The notes: generated by a model from the letters alone, not told the origin. A stretch of 64,000 bases of DNA from an uncultured Prevotella sp. (GCA_947167845.1 CAMVJQ010000005.1:1-64000); one strand, 5' to 3'; shown: positions 37,245 to 49,570, counted from the stretch's first letter. Numbers and translations: made by a program.

Positions 37245-38642
37245 TTAATTTTGGTTCATGAATTCTTCGATGTCCTTCGGATGATAAGGGATACGTGACT
37301 TGCCGAGGAAACGGCAGCCGTCGCGGGTGATCAGCAGGTCGTCCTCAATACGGATTCCGCCAAAGTCCTTATAGGTCTCAAGTCTGTCAAAGTTGAGGAA
37401 TTCTTTGCAGTGCCCTTCTTTTCTCCAAAGGTCAATGAGGTGGGGAATGAAGTAAATGCCTGGTTCATCAGTGACCACAAAGCCTTCCTGCAACTTTCTG
37501 CCCATGCGCAGACAGTTAGTGCCGAACTGCTCCAGATTGGGACGGGTCTCCTCGTCGAAGCCAACATATATCTGTCCCAGTCCCTCCATGTCGTGTACAT
37601 CCATGCCCATCATGTGGCCAAGGCCGTGAGGCAGGAACATCGCGTGTGCACCTGCTGCCACTGCCTCATCGGTATCGCCCTTCATCAGACCGAGTTCCTT
37701 CAAACGGTCTGTCATCAGGCGGCAGACTGCAAAATGCACATCGGCATATTTCACACCAGGCTTTGCCACCTCAAGGACGTAGTCGTGGCAGGCTTCCACG
37801 ATGCTGTAGATTTCCAGTTGGCGCTGGTCAAACCGGCCGTTCACAGGCATCGTACGGGTATTATCAGAACAATAGTCGTCGAGTTCGCATCCGGCATCAC
37901 AGAGGGCAAGCCGTCCTGCCTCCAGTTTAGCATCGGATGGATTGCCATGCATGATTTCCCCGTGTTGTGAGAAGATCGTGGCGAAACTGACGCCCTGGGC
38001 CAGACTGCGTGCTATGCCGTCAACCTGACCGCCAATGTAGCGCTCAGTGATACCCGGACGTATCAACTTCTGTGCTGTTGTATGCATCACGTAGCCTACT
38101 TCACAGGCACGCTCGATGGCCTCTATCTCCTGTGGTTCCTTTGTGGAGCGCATCTTTACGATGGCCTTGATCAATGGCAGTGATGCACGCTCTTTTTGCT
38201 GGCTGGGATGAATGCCCAGGAGGTCCATAATCAGAATCTTTGTGTCGAAACGGTAGGGTGGCAGAAAATGGATGGTGCGCTTTTGGTGGGTGGCTTCATC
38301 ACAGATGGTCTTTAGCGCTGTCATTGGGGCTGTCTGGGTGATGCCTACAGTAGCGGCCAAATCACTGACGCTGTCGACAAAGCCCATCCACACGATATCC
38401 TCAATGTCGATATCGTCGCCTATAAGCATCTCCTTGTCGTTGTCGACATCGATGACGCCTACCAGCCCGTCTCGGTGCTGCCCGAAATAATAGAGGAACG
38501 AAGAGTCCTGACGCATCGGTGCATAACTGTTGGCCGGATAATTGGCGGGGGCCTCGTTGTTGCCGAATATAATAATCACTCCGTTGCCGACGAGTTTCTT
38601 CAGTTCCTGACGGCGGGTGATATAGGTTTCTTTACTAAACAT
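37245..38642 (-). CDS. Xaa-Pro aminopeptidase (M24B)
   Basis: SQHGEIMHGNP, DAGCELDDYCSDNTRTMPV, FLPHGLGHMMGMDVHDMEG. Confidence 0.93.
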   Translation of the reverse strand: MFSKETYITRRQELKKLVGNGVIIIFGNNEAPANYPANSYAPMRQDSSFLYYFGQHRDGLVGVIDVDNDKEMLIGDDIDIEDIVWMGFVDSVSDLAATVGITQTAPMTALKTICDEATHQKRTIHFLPPYRFDTKILIMDLLGIHPSQQKERASLPLIKAIVKMRSTKEPQEIEAIERACEVGYVMHTTAQKLIRPGITERYIGGQVDGIARSLAQGVSFATIFSQHGEIMHGNPSDAKLEAGRLALCDAGCELDDYCSDNTRTMPVNGRFDQRQLEIYSIVEACHDYVLEVAKPGVKYADVHFAVCRLMTDRLKELGLMKGDTDEAVAAGAHAMFLPHGLGHMMGMDVHDMEGLGQIYVGFDEETRPNLEQFGTNCLRMGRKLQEGFVVTDEPGIYFIPHLIDLWRKEGHCKEFLNFDRLETYKDFGGIRIEDDLLITRDGCRFLGKSRIPYHPKDIEEFMNQN

Positions 38643-38757
38643 ATTTCGAAAAGTCGTTATTGTTAGTCAATTTTGTGCAAAGGTACAAAATATTTGTAAT
38701 AATCCATATTTATTTCACATTTATTGTCTACCTTTGTGCAAAATTTATGTGGTTTTT

Positions 38758-39597
38758 ATGCACTTAGGACGGAATACAGGCTTAGTATTGGAAGGAGGCG
38801 GCATGCGTGGTGTCTTTACCTCTGGCATTCTTGATGCTTTTATGAAGCACGATTTGGAGTTCCCTTATGTGGTAGCCGTATCGGCAGGTGCTTGTAACGG
38901 TCTCTCATATATGAGCCACCAGCCACGAAGGGCCCGCTACTCGAATATAGACATGCTGCAGAAGTATGGCTACATCTCGCTGAAGAGCCTGCTGACACAA
39001 GGCAGCATCTTCGATCCGAACATCCTCTACGAACGTTTTCCCAATGAGATCCTGCCCTTCGACTTTGAGGCCTATCATAAGAATCCCACTGTCTATGAGA
39101 TGGTGACGACCAACTGTCTCACTGGGCGGGCAGAGTATCTTACAGAAAAAAATGATGTCAAGCGGATGACGGCTATTGTGAAGGCTTCCAGTTCGCTGCC
39201 ATACGTCTCCCAGATAACATACGTTGATGGTATCCCTATGCTTGATGGTGGTATCGTTGATTCTATTCCTGTAGTGCGCGCCATTGATAAAGGTTTTACT
39301 CCTAATGTCGTCATTCTCACCCGTAATCGCGGTTACCGGTCCAGTGAGCCTGACATCAAGGTCCCCAGACTATTCTATGGGGAATATCCACGTCTGCGAG
39401 TTGCTTTGAGTCATAGGGTTGAGGAGTACAATAAGCAACTTGAACTTATAGAGCGGATGGAAGATTGGGGTGAGGTCATTTGCATCCGTCCTGAGCGGCC
39501 GATGGAGGTAGACCGCCTCTGCCGGGATGTTGAGAAACTCGAGCGGCTTTATGAAGAGGGCTTTGCCCTTGGTGAAAAATTCTGCCTGGCTCTGTAA
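38758..39597 (+). CDS. patatin-like phospholipase
   Basis: LVLEGGGMRGVFTSGILDAF, VAVSAGACNG; start after TACCTTTG at 38729. Confidence 0.9.
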   Translation: MHLGRNTGLVLEGGGMRGVFTSGILDAFMKHDLEFPYVVAVSAGACNGLSYMSHQPRRARYSNIDMLQKYGYISLKSLLTQGSIFDPNILYERFPNEILPFDFEAYHKNPTVYEMVTTNCLTGRAEYLTEKNDVKRMTAIVKASSSLPYVSQITYVDGIPMLDGGIVDSIPVVRAIDKGFTPNVVILTRNRGYRSSEPDIKVPRLFYGEYPRLRVALSHRVEEYNKQLELIERMEDWGEVICIRPERPMEVDRLCRDVEKLERLYEEGFALGEKFCLAL

Positions 39598-39723
39598 AAT
39601 TCTTCATTTTACATTCTTCATTCTTAATTTTAATTCGTACCTTTGCGCCGCGAAAGAATGAAAGAATAAGGCATAAAGTTGTCAAAAGTTGTCAATGTTG
39701 TCGTTAATAATAATGAAAAATAA

Positions 39724-40821
<1,098 letters not shown>

Positions 40822-40845
40822 CAGTCATAGCGATTCGTAGCACAT

Positions 40846-41544
40846 TTAGTGGGGACTGTCAGTCTCCACTTTTTTTAGCAAATCAGGGCGCAAACGCCGT
40901 GTGCGCTCCATGGCCTGATCGAACTCCCATTGGCGAATCTTGGCTTCATTGCCGCTGAGCAGGATCTCAGGCACCTTCCATCCTTTATAGTCAGCAGGCC
41001 GGGTGTAGATGGGAGCGGCAAGGATATCATCCTGAAAGCAGTCGGACAGGGCACTCTGTTCATCGCCGATGACTCCCGGGACGACACGCACGATAGCATC
41101 GGCTATCATGGCTGCCACCAGTTCGCCACCCGTCAGTACAAAGTCACCGATGGATATCTCACGGGTGATGAGATGATCGCGCACGCGCTGATCAATCCCT
41201 TTGTAATGCCCTGCGAGGATGATGAGGTTGCCCATCAAGGATAGTTCGTTGGCTATATGCTGGTCGAAGCGTTCGCCGTCAGGAGAAGTGAAGATTACTT
41301 CGTCGTAGTCGCGCTCTGCCTTAAGGGCAGAGATGCAGCGGTCGATGGGCTCGCACTGCATCACCATGCCTGCACTGCCGCCATACGGATAGTCGTCTAC
41401 CCGGCGCCATTTGTCGAGGGTGTAGTCACGCAGGTTGTGTAGTCGGATTTCCGCCAGACCTTTTTTCTCCGCTCTGGCCAGTATGGACTCATGGACGAAG
41501 CCTTCAAGCATCTCTGGAAGTACTGTGATGATATCTATTCGCAT
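40846..41544 (-). CDS. trmD: tRNA (guanine-N1-)-methyltransferase
   Basis: [58 protein letters not shown]. Confidence 0.96.
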   Translation of the reverse strand: MRIDIITVLPEMLEGFVHESILARAEKKGLAEIRLHNLRDYTLDKWRRVDDYPYGGSAGMVMQCEPIDRCISALKAERDYDEVIFTSPDGERFDQHIANELSLMGNLIILAGHYKGIDQRVRDHLITREISIGDFVLTGGELVAAMIADAIVRVVPGVIGDEQSALSDCFQDDILAAPIYTRPADYKGWKVPEILLSGNEAKIRQWEFDQAMERTRRLRPDLLKKVETDSPH

Positions 41545-41565
41545 AAATGATTTAGCATTAATAGT

Positions 41566-42414
41566 TTAAAAATTATAGAACGACTTGATCCGCTCTAAAA
41601 AGCGTTCGCCTGTCTGGCGTCCAATATCGTACACCTGCTGCATATTGTCAGGGTCGTGCGAGATGTGCCCAATGGGGATTTTTTCATCAGGCCGGATGAC
41701 AAGGCAACGGCCTTCCTGTTCTGCCTTGCGGACAAATTCCAGTTGTCTGTTGTACATCAGATGGCGTTTGTCCATAGCCTCAATCATTCTGGGATATTTC
41801 CTCAAGGCGATGCGCATCAGGGGCATCAGAGGGTTGTGCTCTTTGACAAAGCCTGCAGGTTGGGTCAGGACAACAACATTGCGGTCGTAGCCGATATGCT
41901 CGAAATACTCCAATGGGATGGAGTCGGCCACACCGCCGTCGAGCACCTTCTGTCCTTCAAGTTCCACCACCTTTGAGGCCAGGGGCATCGAGGCAGATGC
42001 ACGTATCCAGTCGTATGTGATGGGGCTTGACTCCGATAGCCGTTTGTAGACAGCCTTGCCCGTGGTGACATCTGTGCATACCACATAGAACTCCATCGGA
42101 TTTTCGTTGAAGGCCTTGTCGTCGAAGATGTCATATTGGGTGGGGATGACATGATAGCCGAACTCCGCATTAAAGAGGTCGCCCGTCTTGAGCCACGACA
42201 GCCAACTGCAGTATCGCTTATCGCGCGCGAACCTTTTATTATATCTGATGGCCCGTCCAGGTTGTCTTGACTTATAATTGCATCCAAAAGCCGCCCCAGC
42301 AGATACGCCTATCAGTCCGTCTGGTTCGATGCCGGCTTCCATCATCACGTCTGTGATGCCAGCCGAAAACAGACCGCGCATGGCTCCGCCTTCCAAAACG
42401 AGTCCCCGTTTCAT
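41566..42414 (-). CDS. patatin-like phospholipase
   Basis: RGLVLEGGAMRGLFSAGITDVM, GVSAGAAFG. Confidence 0.9.
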   Translation of the reverse strand: MKRGLVLEGGAMRGLFSAGITDVMMEAGIEPDGLIGVSAGAAFGCNYKSRQPGRAIRYNKRFARDKRYCSWLSWLKTGDLFNAEFGYHVIPTQYDIFDDKAFNENPMEFYVVCTDVTTGKAVYKRLSESSPITYDWIRASASMPLASKVVELEGQKVLDGGVADSIPLEYFEHIGYDRNVVVLTQPAGFVKEHNPLMPLMRIALRKYPRMIEAMDKRHLMYNRQLEFVRKAEQEGRCLVIRPDEKIPIGHISHDPDNMQQVYDIGRQTGERFLERIKSFYNF

Positions 42415-42417
42415 GCC

Positions 42418-44172
42418 TTAATTTGGTACGAACACTTTCTTTTCTTTAACAACAGGTTTAGATTTAGGGGCCTTGCGCTTAATCTTAGCCTGTGATGTGG
42501 CTGGCGCTTCTTCTGCTGGCTGGGTCGTCTTCTTGCCTGTGCCGACTGCTATGCTACGGGCGTATGAGAGGGTAGGGCAACCGTCCTCTGTAATGTCTAC
42601 GCTGAAACGGACAATGCCGTTTTTCCAGCCATAGAAACGTGCTGAGTACATTTCCTCGGTTATCTTGGTCACATGGCAGACTACGGAGTCTTCGGCTTCG
42701 ATAGTGACATCGCGGAAGAAATTCCTACCGTTCTGGGAATTGTTGTTGACCAATATTTCCGCATTCAGGGCAGACCCCTCAATACTGTGCTTCATCAACT
42801 GGACGGTATAGTTGTTGACATACCAAGTGTCAAACGGGATGGTGTTCGTTGTGAATTTCAGCCCGTCGTAGTTCAAGGCGAACTTTGTGCTCGTAGAACT
42901 CTTGTCAAGTCCGATTTCCTCAGGGATGTTGAGTGAGCACTGGTATGTCAGCACTGCTGTCTCCACATTTGTGTTCTCCTTGCGGGTGTCAATGTTGATG
43001 TGGCAATTCTCGTCCTCGCTGGAGAGCAGCATCAGTGACGGCTTCATGTATGGCGGACATACGGCCTTGATATTTGTAATGGCAGTCTTATGTTCGAAGC
43101 CGATAGCCATATTGTCGTTCAGCACAAAGCGGCAGGTGGCTCTTGGGTCGACAGTGACGACGCCATACTTACCGCCCTTCATCACAATAGCATCATTATT
43201 CCAGAGTTGCTGCACCTTTTCAAATTGGGCTGTCAGAATCTCCTTGTCTTTGTATTTCAGTCCCAGCAGGTCGTTGCCAGGAAAAGCCTTGCTGGCGAGG
43301 AAACTTGTCTTCTCTTCCTTGATTTCTTCCGGGATGGCCACGGCCTTTTTCTCCTGTCCTGCAAAATGAATGCTGCTCAGGCGCATCAGCGGGTCAAACG
43401 TCATCTGTCCCGCTTTGAACTGGATGTCGAATCCTTTCTCATTGCTGTTGATGATGACGGGCCGGTCGTTAGCCATCACGCGACTTTTCTTATTGGCGAT
43501 ATTGCCGTCGGTGTGAATCGGGGTCAGTGTGCCTTTGTTGAGATCATATTCATGGAATCGCTTCTTCAGCACAATGATGCACTTACCGAAACTGACTGAC
43601 GACATAAAGTCGACATCGTCAACGTCATAGTCGCCCAGATTCAGACGCTCCAGTTTGCCAGTCTTGGCAGAAAGCAACTGTATTGTAAAGTCGCCGCCCA
43701 GCACTTTCTTCTGGTTTTTGGGTACTTTCACAACAGCGTAGCCTTCGCAGAATGGCATACCGCCCGTGAACGGACCAATCACCTGGTCATCGGATGCACG
43801 AAGATAGAAATAGCCGTTGATATTGCTCACCAGCAGGTGACCATCGTAGAAAGAGGGTTGCTCTGCCACTTCGTATTGCCCTTCAGGGAACTCCTTTACA
43901 TGCCCCTTGTCACTCATATAGCCTGCGAATCTGCCATTGTTATAAAGTACAGCCGCATTGGTGCGGAAAGGTGATATCTTGTCGTATTTCAGCGGTACAA
44001 TCTCTTTCTCCTTGGCATCCATCATGCCGAATTTTCCATTGCTGGACACGACATAATAGCCGTTCCCGAGCATCTCGATGCTGCTGTATCTGGGGTGAAG
44101 TGCCCAATGTGGCACCTGAGCATGCATGCTTGTTGCCAAAAGAATCAGTGCTGTAATAGCAATATGTCTCAT
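42418..44172 (-). CDS. secreted WG-repeat-like protein
   Basis: Signal peptide; NGKFGMMDAKEKEIVPLKYDKISPF repeat signature; adjacent to kinase cluster. Confidence 0.6.
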   Translation of the reverse strand: MRHIAITALILLATSMHAQVPHWALHPRYSSIEMLGNGYYVVSSNGKFGMMDAKEKEIVPLKYDKISPFRTNAAVLYNNGRFAGYMSDKGHVKEFPEGQYEVAEQPSFYDGHLLVSNINGYFYLRASDDQVIGPFTGGMPFCEGYAVVKVPKNQKKVLGGDFTIQLLSAKTGKLERLNLGDYDVDDVDFMSSVSFGKCIIVLKKRFHEYDLNKGTLTPIHTDGNIANKKSRVMANDRPVIINSNEKGFDIQFKAGQMTFDPLMRLSSIHFAGQEKKAVAIPEEIKEEKTSFLASKAFPGNDLLGLKYKDKEILTAQFEKVQQLWNNDAIVMKGGKYGVVTVDPRATCRFVLNDNMAIGFEHKTAITNIKAVCPPYMKPSLMLLSSEDENCHINIDTRKENTNVETAVLTYQCSLNIPEEIGLDKSSTSTKFALNYDGLKFTTNTIPFDTWYVNNYTVQLMKHSIEGSALNAEILVNNNSQNGRNFFRDVTIEAEDSVVCHVTKITEEMYSARFYGWKNGIVRFSVDITEDGCPTLSYARSIAVGTGKKTTQPAEEAPATSQAKIKRKAPKSKPVVKEKKVFVPN

Positions 44173-44190
44173 CGTTATTTATATAATTAC

Positions 44191-45819
44191 TTATTTTAGT
44201 TGTTCTAAAGTATCGGTGATTTTCGTCAGGAAATCTTTGTCATTGCTTTTTTCCGCTTCCATCTTAGCGCGATTAAGCAGATTTGTGGCTTCTTTCATAT
44301 CCTGGTCAATGCAAAGTCCATTGAGATAATAGAATGCAAGCCAATACATGCTTTTATAGTCTGTCTCGTTTGATGCTTCTATAGAGCGTTTCAGCCATTT
44401 GATAGCCTCAAGATTGATTTCAGTAGAAACAGGTTGCCCCTTTGAAGGACCGTTTTCAACTATTTCCCAACCTAACAGGCGTTTTCTGATATCGGATTCT
44501 GTGTCTTTCGGAATCCAGGCATACGTCTTTGCTACTTCGAAAATGGCTTGCTGATTGCCATTATTGGCAAGATCCTTCATTTGGTTCAAGGCTTCACGGA
44601 CGCTGTCTGGATTGTTTTGGTTGAACATCTCAAAAGCCTTGTCATATTTAGTCTGTTCCTCCATTTCCTTCTGCTCGGCCGGATCTATGGCAACTTCCGT
44701 CTCTTTCACCTCTCCCCCCATAGGTCCTAACAGGAAGAAGGCACCTGCTCCGAGAACCAGGATGACCGCTACGGCAATGCCAATCCACAGACCTTTCCTG
44801 GAGCCGCCTGATGGCTGTCCATTACTAATATAAGGATTACCAGCCTCGCCTGATGGCCCCATGACAGTGCCATGCAGTTCGTTAGCAATGTGAGCCGCTC
44901 CAAGCACAGTACCTTTAGGCAGTTCAGGAGGCGTGGCTGCATTGAGTTGACTCTGTGGTACTTCTTCGGGTGAGTTGGCTGAAAAAATATCAGGTATCTG
45001 ATTACGCTTCTCAGGATGCTTCAGGGCATCGTTGGCGATAATCTCCAGTCTTCCTGCCGTAGGACGTGCCCAAGGTTCTGCCTCCAGACATTTCTCCAGT
45101 GTGCGTTTCAGAAGCGGTGAAAAGTTGCCTGGCAATTCAGGAATATCGGCACCCTTCTTCTGCAGTAGTCCTCCATCGTTGCCAAAAGGCAACTCCCCCG
45201 AGAGCATCTCGTAGACCGTTGCACCCAGCGAATAGACATCGTTGGCCATGATAGGCAGGTTGTTTCGTGAGAAACGCTCGGGGGCCATATAAGAGATAGT
45301 GCCCGCAGAAAGAAGTTCCTTCTCCTGGTTGGATACACGGCTCATCGATTGCTTAGCCTGCGTGCTCACACCAAAGTCGGTCAGCATATAGTCGCCATTA
45401 TCGCTCAGAAGGATGTTGGCTGGTTTGATGTCCTGATGCAGAATCGGCGGATTCATGCTGTGCAGATAGTCGAGGGCACTGGCGCAGTCGCGAAGTAGCC
45501 GCCATGCCTCTTCTTCCGTCATTTTGCCAACCATCTTGCCGATGTTCCCTTTTTCGCAATAAGGCAATATAAGGTATGGGCGTTTGTCACAAGTGGCAAA
45601 GAATAGCGGGCGAAGCAAATTCTTGTGATTGGCATTCACCATCAGTGCAAACTCATGGGTCAGCATTTCGTTGCCATCCTCGTCGACACCTGTTGCGGGA
45701 TTGTATATCTTCAGGGCAAGAGATACCCCTGTCTGGGTGTCTTTCACCTTCCACACCTCAGAGAAAGCCCCCTGACCCAATAACTTTTCCTGTTCGTATC
45801 TTCCGTCAAAAATCTCCAT
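44191..45819 (-). CDS. eukaryotic-like Ser/Thr protein kinase with TM and SEL1/TPR-like C-terminus (HQD variant)
   Basis: LGQGAFSEVWK, LALKIY, HQDIKPANILL, TDFG, YMAPERF; TM GLWIGIAVAVILVLGAGAFFLL; SIEASNETDYKSMYWLAFYYLNG. Confidence 0.92.
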   Translation of the reverse strand: MEIFDGRYEQEKLLGQGAFSEVWKVKDTQTGVSLALKIYNPATGVDEDGNEMLTHEFALMVNANHKNLLRPLFFATCDKRPYLILPYCEKGNIGKMVGKMTEEEAWRLLRDCASALDYLHSMNPPILHQDIKPANILLSDNGDYMLTDFGVSTQAKQSMSRVSNQEKELLSAGTISYMAPERFSRNNLPIMANDVYSLGATVYEMLSGELPFGNDGGLLQKKGADIPELPGNFSPLLKRTLEKCLEAEPWARPTAGRLEIIANDALKHPEKRNQIPDIFSANSPEEVPQSQLNAATPPELPKGTVLGAAHIANELHGTVMGPSGEAGNPYISNGQPSGGSRKGLWIGIAVAVILVLGAGAFFLLGPMGGEVKETEVAIDPAEQKEMEEQTKYDKAFEMFNQNNPDSVREALNQMKDLANNGNQQAIFEVAKTYAWIPKDTESDIRKRLLGWEIVENGPSKGQPVSTEINLEAIKWLKRSIEASNETDYKSMYWLAFYYLNGLCIDQDMKEATNLLNRAKMEAEKSNDKDFLTKITDTLEQLK

Positions 45820-45848
45820 TTTGTCGAATATATGTTGTCTTTAGTGTG

Positions 45849-45880
45849 CAAAGGTAATAGTTTTTTTTGTATCCACCAAA
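45849..45880 (-). promoter_or_regulatory. Internal promoter of kinase locus
   Basis: Minus strand TTTG-N20-TACCTTTG upstream of 45819. Confidence 0.65.
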
Positions 45881-45911
45881 AAAGACCGTAGAAAATATGA
45901 AATTGTGCTCA

Positions 45912-46643
45912 TCAGAAGCAGTAAGCGAGACTGAATGAAAAGCCCTGGAACTTCTCTTTTTCCTCTTTTTTGGTATCGCCGTCATAATACTTGCAGAACG
46001 GGGTGAAGTCGGCCTTCCAGGCAGCACCGATGGAGAAGCAGTTGCCTATTATGAATTTCACGCCTGCTTGATAGCCTGCTTGGAAACGCTTGTAGTCATT
46101 GTCATAGGTGTAATTGTTCTTGAACAGATTCCATGAGTTCGTGTACCCATCGGCATCCTTCTCACGCTCCTCGCCAACGATGTTGTATTTCACATTGACA
46201 CCACCGAAGGGTACGATGGCAAAACCTTCTGCAACGTTCAGACGGACAGCGAGATTCAAGGGAATCTTTGTATAGTAAACATTCATGCTGTATTTTACAC
46301 CGTCATTGTATCTTCTTGAGAACCAAGAACCTGATACCTCGAAGGCAGGTTCCAGATATAGAGGACTCGCGCCTAACTGGAAATTATAACTGAAGCCGAT
46401 GGTGGCAGTATGAAACGTTTTGTTGTCAACCCCCTTCGCAGTGGATGTCATCTGCATGGGGGAGTACTCCGCATAGAAGGTGCCCCAGCCGTTTTCGTAG
46501 TCACTGTTATAACTGCCGTAACTGGCAGGGTGATAACTATATACGGGATTGCCATATTGGTCATATCCGTAATCATATTGTGCAAATGCAGAATTGCAGA
46601 CGTACAGTAGTATGGCTGTGAAGAGAATGTTGATCTGTTTCAT
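45912..46643 (-). CDS. outer-membrane beta-barrel protein
   Basis: Signal peptide; alternating aromatic/hydrophobic strands, C-terminal FSLAYCF. Confidence 0.75.
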   Translation of the reverse strand: MKQINILFTAILLYVCNSAFAQYDYGYDQYGNPVYSYHPASYGSYNSDYENGWGTFYAEYSPMQMTSTAKGVDNKTFHTATIGFSYNFQLGASPLYLEPAFEVSGSWFSRRYNDGVKYSMNVYYTKIPLNLAVRLNVAEGFAIVPFGGVNVKYNIVGEEREKDADGYTNSWNLFKNNYTYDNDYKRFQAGYQAGVKFIIGNCFSIGAAWKADFTPFCKYYDGDTKKEEKEKFQGFSFSLAYCF

Positions 46644-46655
46644 TGTAATTTGGTT

Positions 46656-48446
46656 TTAGTTCGAATGTCTGTGTGCTGAGCCGCCGCCATTATTGCGCGC
46701 TCCACCGCCTCTTGCCGGTCGTCCGCCACTTCTTGCCGTCCCTCCACGGTAGCCTCCAGTATTGACATTGATGCCTACAGAGGAGTTTCTTTGGCGATAA
46801 CTGCGAGGAGGCAGGTCCTGGTTTGCATTATTGCGGGGATTGTAGTTACTTTTTTCAGGCTCAGAGCCGTTGGCAATATTGTCGTTCCGGTTTAATAAGT
46901 TGTTGATGGCTGCTTGTGCCTGAGAACGATATTTGCCGTTGGGATAGGTGTTCAGGTATGACTGATAGTCGCCGATGGTCTGACAGGCGTAGAATACAGC
47001 GTCATCGTTTTGTAGATTACTTAAAGAAGTGTTACTTGAAGTACTGTTAGAGGTCGTTTTGGACTCGGAAGGTTGGATTTCAATCCGATCATCAACTTGT
47101 TCATGCTGGGAAACAGTTTTTTCAATAATTTTCACTTTCTCCTTGGCGGGCTGTGGTGTAAGACCTACAGGCATTGATGCCTTCACTGGAGTTGCTTCGG
47201 TAGGTACACTTTCGGCGGATTTTATGGCTGGTGTTAAAGCCTCGATACGTTTTCTTGCTGCTGTGACATAGGAGGATGAAGGATGTTCCTTGATGAATTG
47301 CTCAAAATCTTCTTTCGTTTTGCAGGAGATGAAATCTTGTTCTTCGTTAATGGAATTATGGAAGAACATTGCTCCTGCGCCAATCACAATGATTCCAAAC
47401 AGTGCTGCGACGGCCATCAAGAGCCGTTTAATGGTCGGATTGCTTGTTGATAATAGGTTGGAATTCTCAAATTGTTTCTTCTTTTCTCTTTGCTGATAGG
47501 CAGGGCGGGAGTGGTTGACTTGCGAGATGGAATCAGCAGGCGGCAGAGAAAATCTTTCTGCTTTTTTTTCAGGACGCTGTTGTAATTCTTTCTTTTGTGT
47601 AGGTTCTTCGGTGTTAGGAAAGGTTATTGGCGGTAATTGCTTGTGTTGGATGTATGCTGCTGCATATTCATGAATCTGCTCTGCTGTCGGGCGATTCCAG
47701 GTCTCGGCAGCCAGACAGGCACTAACCAGACGGGATAATTCCGGGGAGACTCCACTGAGGGCGGGTATACGTGCTCCGTTGAGTTGTACGCATCCTCCCA
47801 TTCCTTCCCATAGGACGTCGCCTGTAATGGTCTCGTAGATCGTCATACCTAAGGCCCAGATGTCGCTGGCAAGTACCACCATGGGTTTCTCTGAGAAGCG
47901 TTCCGGCCCCATATAGGCCAGTGTCCCGGAACTGTTAATCTTATTGTTGGTGCGGCTGCGGCTCATCTGCGTTCGGAAACTGCGGCTGATTCCGAAGTCT
48001 GAGATGACATAGCGCCCGTCACTGGTAATCAGGATGTTGTCGGGCTTGATGTCCTGATGGACAACAGGAGGATTCTGGTTGTGGAGGAATGAAAGGCCGC
48101 ATGACACATCGAGGATGAACTTCCATATCTCAGTCTCTGGCATTTGCCCAATGCGATGGCTTACAGAGCCGTTCTCGCAGAAAGGCATGACAAGGTATGG
48201 ACAGTTCTCGAAGACATCAAAGTGGCTGATGTTAAGCAGATTGGGATGATGTAGTCGATAGGCTATCTTGAACTCGTTACGGAAATCCTCGATGCCTTTT
48301 TGGTCGAGCGTTCCATAAAACTTGATGGCTACATCTATATCTGCCAGCAGGTTATGTGCCAGCCATACATCTCCGAAACTGCCTTGACCTAGTTGACGCT
48401 TCAGTTCGTAATGCTCGGCAATGATGATACCTTCTTTGAATGTCAT
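46656..48446 (-). CDS. eukaryotic-like Ser/Thr protein kinase with TM (HQD variant)
   Basis: LGQGSFGDVWLAHN, VAIKFY, VHQDIKPDNILI, SDFGIS, YMGPERF; TM; Arg/Gly-rich C-terminus. Confidence 0.92.
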   Translation of the reverse strand: MTFKEGIIIAEHYELKRQLGQGSFGDVWLAHNLLADIDVAIKFYGTLDQKGIEDFRNEFKIAYRLHHPNLLNISHFDVFENCPYLVMPFCENGSVSHRIGQMPETEIWKFILDVSCGLSFLHNQNPPVVHQDIKPDNILITSDGRYVISDFGISRSFRTQMSRSRTNNKINSSGTLAYMGPERFSEKPMVVLASDIWALGMTIYETITGDVLWEGMGGCVQLNGARIPALSGVSPELSRLVSACLAAETWNRPTAEQIHEYAAAYIQHKQLPPITFPNTEEPTQKKELQQRPEKKAERFSLPPADSISQVNHSRPAYQQREKKKQFENSNLLSTSNPTIKRLLMAVAALFGIIVIGAGAMFFHNSINEEQDFISCKTKEDFEQFIKEHPSSSYVTAARKRIEALTPAIKSAESVPTEATPVKASMPVGLTPQPAKEKVKIIEKTVSQHEQVDDRIEIQPSESKTTSNSTSSNTSLSNLQNDDAVFYACQTIGDYQSYLNTYPNGKYRSQAQAAINNLLNRNDNIANGSEPEKSNYNPRNNANQDLPPRSYRQRNSSVGINVNTGGYRGGTARSGGRPARGGGARNNGGGSAHRHSN

Positions 48447-48462
48447 CTGTGACGTTTCTTTT

Positions 48463-49557
48463 TTATTGGATGTAACTTAACACTTTTTCCCAATATGGAG
48501 TGATGGTCGTCATCATCGCCTTGACGGGTTCACTGTCTCTGGCAATATAGATATACACACCGGCGGCAATGATCATAAGCAGGAAAAAGAGCAAGAAATT
48601 CCTCAGTCTGTGGGAACGGTGACCAATCACTTCTGTACGAATCGTACTGGAGAGTTCTTCCTCACTTTCCTCTGTGTTGTCAGCGTCATTCTTCTTTTCT
48701 TCCTCGTCTTGAGTATCCTCTTCAGCCTTTTCTTCCTCGTCTGTCTGAATATTGGCTATAGCGACAGTCACATTGTCGTAGCCGCCTGCTGACAGAGCGG
48801 ATGAGATGAGTTCGTTCTTCAGTTCGACAGGATCTTTATGGAACTTGATCATCACATCCAGGATCTCGCTATCGTGACGTAGTCCGCATAGCCCATCGCT
48901 ACAGAGCATAATGATGTCGCCATTGTGCAATTGGTAGATTCGGGTCTCGGGGTTGGCTCGGTTGTCAACATCGCCCAAACAGCGTGTAATGACATTTGAC
49001 AGGGGATGGTCGTGCATCAGTTCTGGGTCGAGTTCGCCTTTGTCAACCAATTCCTGAACGTATGAATGATCCTTTGACAATTGGAGGAGACCATTTCGCT
49101 TGTTGAGCACATAGCATCGGCTATCGCCACACCAGCAGACATAGGCCTTATCGCCCAGAATCCAAGCCATCACGATAGTCGTGCCCATACCTTGGGTGCT
49201 GGGATCCTCTTTGCTGTGGTTCAGGATGTTGAGATCTGCCTGCCTGACAACCGCTTTCATGAATTCCTGTGCAGACTTGTCGTCTGTGACAACTTCGCGC
49301 AACTGCTCTGGAGTGAATTTCTCCTGAATGGTTTCTACGGCTATGGCAGAGGCGACTTCGCCTGCGTTGGCACCTCCCATACCGTCGGCTACGACGAGCA
49401 AGGCGCCAAATTCCCCCAGGCCTGCATAAGAGCCGGCCTGGGGGATGAGCCATTCAGAAGTGCTGAGGTCACTTGACACAATAAAGTTGTCTTCATTGTT
49501 TTGTCGGATGAGGCCGACGTTCGTGCCTGCAGCCAGTTTGATTTTTACTTCTGACAT
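48463..49557 (-). CDS. PP2C-family protein phosphatase with C-terminal TM
   Basis: VVADGMGGANAGEVAS, WCGDSRCYV, MLCSDGLCGL, GGYDNVTVAI. Confidence 0.95.
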   Translation of the reverse strand: MSEVKIKLAAGTNVGLIRQNNEDNFIVSSDLSTSEWLIPQAGSYAGLGEFGALLVVADGMGGANAGEVASAIAVETIQEKFTPEQLREVVTDDKSAQEFMKAVVRQADLNILNHSKEDPSTQGMGTTIVMAWILGDKAYVCWCGDSRCYVLNKRNGLLQLSKDHSYVQELVDKGELDPELMHDHPLSNVITRCLGDVDNRANPETRIYQLHNGDIIMLCSDGLCGLRHDSEILDVMIKFHKDPVELKNELISSALSAGGYDNVTVAIANIQTDEEEKAEEDTQDEEEKKNDADNTEESEEELSSTIRTEVIGHRSHRLRNFLLFFLLMIIAAGVYIYIARDSEPVKAMMTTITPYWEKVLSYIQ

Positions 49558-49570
49558 ATTCTATTCAAAT